64,000 nt of DNA, taken from assembly GCF_964275005.1 (NCBI RefSeq), contig NC_092702.1:3597501-3661500 (forward strand), given 5' to 3'. Source of the stretch: Diadema setosum. Taxonomy: Eukaryota > Echinodermata > Echinoidea > Diadematoida > Diadematidae. The notes under the pieces are model-generated. The model was not told where the DNA came from. It made no database searches and worked only from the letters and a program-made list of their open reading frames with translations. Below are positions 59,156 to 64,000 of this stretch, piece after piece; the first letter of the stretch is position 1; each line of letters begins with the position of its first letter. The translations under genes and the position numbers were made by a program.

Positions 59156-61181
59156 GTTTCAGATGAGATAAAACATCATACAATACAAAACAATTTATTG
59201 GCTTCTCAGGGCGTTTCGTCCTGTCTTAGCAGAGTAAAAGATCGCCCTTTGGTATTTTCTCAAAAGTGTAGTGACTGATTCGCCATCTCTATTCTATCAT
59301 TCTGTAAGTCTTTGTAACACACACATACACATACACATAATATATTCATCTATCATAATTGATGATGTTAGTTTGTTGGCTGGTTTGTTATTTCCTACAC
59401 GGAGCCTTCAACTTGACCTATTACCCCTTGTACATGGCACCTGTTCAGTCCTGAACGCTTATGTGCACCCATTAATGTTAAGTGGTACATGATATTATTA
59501 CCTAGCTAAGATATGATGAGATAATTATATGCTTTACTCGATTTGGTAATGCATAATAATCTAACGCGCAACAAAACAAGCTGTACAGCTCAATGAAGCA
59601 ACTGTATACTATCGCTATAGTCTTCCATTTCCCTTAAGGACTCATAGACGAAGGTGAGAACGCGGGTTGCCATTGGAAGAATCCAACCACATCCCAACCA
59701 CTTTACTTTCTCTTTACATCAATTCATTAGTTTCCTAATCTCCCTCTGCCAAGAAATGCAAGCGAGCATGCGCAGTAGATGACGAAAAAAGAAAGGACAT
59801 CTACCCAACCACTGTGCTCATGAGTGTGTAGGGATATAAGAATATCGGATTACCAAAGAACAGTCCGGCTTTGATGAAATACCTCAGCCATTGCAAATAA
59901 TGAAAGGTCAATTGGAGACTAGCGGAGAGGCTTCACCGCACTTGTTGCTGATTTTCCGCTCTCCATACAGATTTTAGTCAGGTTTCTTTTTTTTCTGATG
60001 GTTAAAATCGCACACCCAGGTAAATCCGCACGCTTAAAAAATACAAACCAATGCAAAAACAAAAACAAAACAAAGTAAAAACAAAAACAATACAAAGTAA
60101 AAACAAAAACAAGGTAAAGGCAAAAACAAAATACAAAACATAAAATGCAAACATGTGCACGTATACAGAGAGGCCTATATTTCAGCATAGTTACAAACAG
60201 CAAAATTAAATGAAAGTGCGAGTTTCACAATGAATTGATTTACTAGAAATCACAATTGATTTTTGTTTTCAATTTGTATTATCACGTATTTCATTCAATT
60301 CCTTTTCCCCCATCAGCAAGAACTGGCATGTGCGTATAGTACATTGATACATCAGTAATTGGGGCGGGCCTATTTTGAACTGAATATTATGTTACACTAG
60401 GGTCGCAGACACTGTGTGAATACATCAAAAAATTTCATATTAATCGTGTATTGCTAATTAGAAGGAAATAAGAACTTAGAAAAAAATAGCTCCACACAAA
60501 ACAGGTGTGGAAAAATTGCGTTTTGAGGAAGGTGAAGAGAGAGGTAGACTGGAGAGAGAAAGTAAAGGAAGAGAGAAGAAAGAGTGAAAAGAAGAGAAAA
60601 TGAGGAAGAGAAGAAGAGGAGGAATAAGGTAGGGAGGAGGAGGAGGAGGAGGAGGAGGAGGGTGAAGGATAAAGAGAGGATAGGCAGAGATGGAGAAGGT
60701 TTCTCACTCCTACCGAAAGATCATCTCATTCCGGAGAATCGATTTCAAAGCCAATCTAGCTCGGCAATCAAATTTTCTGATCATACTTACAGTTCCTGTG
60801 AACAAAAATGATAATCATGAATTCTTTTCGCTATAGATTGGTGCCCCGATTCATTCTCCCGCCTTGATCTGGATTGACAATGACCCTAGATTCTCGTTAA
60901 TGTCCCATAGGCTTTCCATGACAGATGAATTGCAGTTTCCACTACTTTTTTGTGGAATTATTCAGTATCCACGCCTCAGTAATTGAGGCACCCAATACCT
61001 CGGCCTTTCAACTTGTCCTCCTTGTGCAAGCCGGACAACATATCGCTTCACATGCGGTAGACATCTCCAGTATTTGATTACTGTGAAATAGCAAGAACCT
61101 GGTAAACAAGAAGGCCATTGTGTGTATATGTTATGTATTATGATATATATCTATACCTGTGTGTGTGTATGTGTGTGGGAG

Positions 61182-61231
<50 letters not shown>
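61182..61231. repeat. (GT)n microsatellite
   Basis: About 25 uninterrupted GT units. Confidence 0.92.
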
Positions 61232-61234
<3 letters not shown>

Positions 61235-62327
61235 GTGTATTGCACGAAACTTGTGATGTGCTCGTCAAATGTCAAAGCAAGTACGCCAAAACATCTACAT
61301 CTACGATAACAGCCAATGTGCCAGAATGATAGGTCAATGAACTTTCATTTCATTTCATTTTTATTTCATTTCCGGCCAAAGCATATGATATGACAATATC
61401 ATATAAACAAATTAAGTACAATGTAACTTTTACATTTCCAAATGAAATTTAGATATACGTCATTTGTTTACATGAATCAATAAACATACTAGTTGAAGAA
61501 ATACATGGACAAAATGTGACTGAATCATAACAAAGAAAAGGTCGGAAATGGAGGGGACTGCTAAAAAGCCAAGCTTGTAGAATGCAGACCCCTCGTGAGT
61601 CGTGAAAATTATAGTAATAATGCAACGAGACAATTTGACATAATCCTCGGAAAACAGAACATAAAACGAGTACGCACAAAAATGCACACACAGACAGAAA
61701 CAAAGCTGCTCTCTTACATACGCGTGGAAAGAATAAACAGGAGGTCAGAGGCCAGAAGGGGACAGGAAGACAGAGGAAGACAGAGGAAAGGGCAAAGGAG
61801 GAAGAGTTCAAGGGTCGATGCCAGGGCACATGAGACTTTGGTCTTGCCGAGAAGTGGACTATCTACGAGTGATGATATAACGGTTATGAAATAAATTAAA
61901 CAAAGTAAAGACATTAGCAGCAAAGAAATCAGTTAGGAGCTTTCGCAATATTCATATTGCTTTCGCTAAGTTAACACTTTACAAATGACTACTGTGCCAG
62001 CAAATTCACAGTGAGTCGAGTTCTACCATTGCTTCCTGTCATAAATCTGTCACAAAAAAAAAAACCCTCACACCTGAGTCACCATCTAATTCGTGCTGAG
62101 TTCCACAACTTACCTTCTAGCTCTGACGTTATGGTGCACAAGAGGTCTTTTCTGGGTGTTTTCGTCGCCATTTTCGATGGAGCTGTTTTCCGCACAGTAT
62201 TATGCCCCAGATACTTCAGAGTATGGCAAAGGGACGTCATACTCTTGCCACGATAGAATATTCGTGTTCGTTTTGTTGTTGTTGTTGTTGTGAGCATATA
62301 AGCCGCGTCGTCATGGGATTCAGTCCT

Positions 62328-62570
62328 TTCATGGGTGCACGTCAAGTCCAGTGATGTAATCATATTGGTCTCGTGGGCCTTTTTGCCTGTTGTCAAACTC
62401 ATGGGCCTTTTTAGTCTAGTGTCGGACTCATGGACCTTATTTGCCTATAGTGTTGACTCCATAGGTTCTATGACTCGTGGACTGTATGAGTATATCATGG
62501 ACCTTTTTTTTTTTTTCTCAATGTCGAACTCGTGGGCCGTATGACACGTAGGTGTCAGTCTCGTGGGATA
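62328..62570. mobile_element. CGTGGGC element, copy 2 (opposite orientation)
   Basis: Repeated CTCGTGGGCC, CTCATGGGCC and CTCATGGACC modules, with GTGTCGGACTCATGGACC and a final GTGTCAGTCTCGTGGGAT, are reverse complements of the modules in 47942-48175. A T-run interrupts at about 62505-62517. Confidence 0.5.
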
Positions 62571-64000
62571 ATCCCGTTTTTGAGCGGTGCTTCTTCCCCC
62601 TCCCCCTCCCCCTCCCCTTCCAATCATCTTCAGGAATGTAACTGTCACAGTCGATCTTCCTATTCTCATTAAATTCAGTTAATTGTCATTTATTGTTGAT
62701 ATTATTTTCAAGTGTATCAAAATCATTATCAATGGCAAGTATACTATCGATGACGACGATCATGATGATGAAATCAATTTACAACGCGCAAACATATGTG
62801 CATATATCATTCTGCGCCGCAAAACTTCTGATATGCTTGACAATAATGCGCCATTAAATTTAAGAAAAAATGTGCTACACTGTATGGGCTTAACTTTCAT
62901 TAAGATCACAGAAAATATTATTATACTTAAATTTATATCAGCATAATGATTATCATTATGCTTCAAGTTTTCAAGAATAATGTCATTCTGTGACGTCTGT
63001 GCTACTTCAAAGTTAAGGTGCTAAATTGCTTTTTTAACCATTCAAAATATCGATTCTTTATATTGAACGTGCCTGAACCGAAAACATTCTTATATTCTTT
63101 TATATCATCTACTTACAGACGAGAGAATATGAATATCATCTCTACATGAAGCCAGGAAATGACTGAAGACATAACTCTCTCTGGACTTTGAAGAGTTTAA
63201 CCTCCAACGTTAGAGAGCACTATGAATTACAAATGATGATTACATATACATGTATTATACTAATTACAATACATATTAATTAGATAAATGAAAATACATT
63301 TCCGTGTCAATGCAGTGAATTCTTACAAGCTGCAGATTAAACTGTGAAATTCGAAAGATTCGAATGATTTCTTTTTTGTCGAAAATATCTAGCTTTGCAA
63401 ATCGAAATCCAATTTGCAACTTTTGTCACCACTCTTTCTACGCCTGACAAAGCCCTTCTGGTATTCAATACTGCCATGTCGACATCCCATATGCACTTTT
63501 GCAAGAAGATGATAATAACTTGAAATACAGATCAATAGTTCCCATTCTTGAACATCCGTTGTCCATTTCCAAACTAGATTGAGAGAAAAGAGAAAAAGCT
63601 CAGAAAAACATTATTTATATATATATATATAAAACTACCTTCGTAATCAAACATTTAGAATCATCCGTTGCCACTTGAGAACGTAGAGTGGAGTCAACTT
63701 CAGTAACAAAAATAGTTGGTTGCCGAAATTCAGGTCACCAAGTCAACTCCTTCTCCCTTGGGGACCCCAGACGACATGACTAACTACGTCAGAGGGCTGT
63801 CATACCTTTCATATAGATCCCGCCCCTAACTTATAGCCAAAAATCGATGACTTCCCTGCATCGGGAAGGAAGAATTCGATAAAAGCAACCCTGGAAGATG
63901 CATAATGTAGATGCTTCTATACAAATGGTGCTCGAAATTGATGTATCCATAAACTGCCACGCGCGAAGGCAGGGCCTGGCTCCTGCGCTGGGACTTTCTT

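Larger units (their letters stand above)
59156..64000. other. Non-coding, no gene seen
   Basis: It holds an AAACAAAAAC-rich stretch (60050-60125), a purine-rich stretch with (GGA)n at 60632-60662, a (GT)n tract at 61182-61231, a TTCATTTCATTT-rich possible retroposon edge near 61340-61380, the second CGTGGGC element (62328-62570), and GAT/TCC repeats. No exon is recognised; the upstream GPCR exons may lie past 64000. Confidence 0.35.

Overview
This is a eukaryotic, AT-rich, intron- and repeat-rich window, most likely from a marine invertebrate deuterostome; an echinoderm such as a sea urchin fits best. The basis is a split metazoan P5C synthase gene with GT-AG introns, an animal class A GPCR exon, many short inverted-repeat elements, two tRNA-derived SINE-like units, abundant microsatellites, and a strong excess of the palindrome TAGGCCTA. 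There is no bacterial or viral gene organisation. The species assignment is inference.

Only two genes can be supported. The first is a complete plus-strand gene for delta-1-pyrroline-5-carboxylate synthase (P5CS, ALDH18A1). It has 14 coding exons from 14654 to 30646, every junction joins in frame, and the predicted protein is 820 residues: mitochondrial leader, then glutamate 5-kinase, then gamma-glutamyl-phosphate reductase. Its 5' UTR begins at or before an acceptor at 14522, and its 3' UTR probably runs into the repeat-poor stretch after 30646. The second is the last coding exon of a minus-strand class A neuropeptide-type GPCR (40286-41595, TM3 to the C-terminus). Its upstream exons for the N-terminus, TM1 and TM2 were not found.

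Layout: 1-10.4 kb is non-coding, with one 361-bp element with perfect 34-bp terminal inverted repeats (TIRs), a SINE-like unit and microsatellites. 10.4-12.2 kb is a cluster of a TTAA-flanked family. 12.2-14.5 kb is the P5CS upstream region. 14.5-30.6 kb is P5CS, with intron 1 and intron 4 loaded with mobile elements; intron 4 has a nested pair of transposons and a minisatellite rich in nuclear-receptor-type DR1 motifs. 30.6-35.5 kb is the probable 3' UTR. 35.5-40.3 kb is intergenic with inverted-repeat elements. 40.3-41.6 kb is the GPCR exon. 41.6-64 kb is non-coding, probably GPCR intron or upstream sequence, with several miniature elements, a near-perfect 171-bp-arm palindrome at 58.8-59.2 kb, and long simple repeats.

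The two genes show no functional link. No new multi-gene system is visible. The best leads are a cryptic downstream donor in P5CS exon 4 that would insert four residues where mammals insert two to change ornithine sensitivity, the repeat-borne DR1 array in the same intron, and the young giant palindrome.
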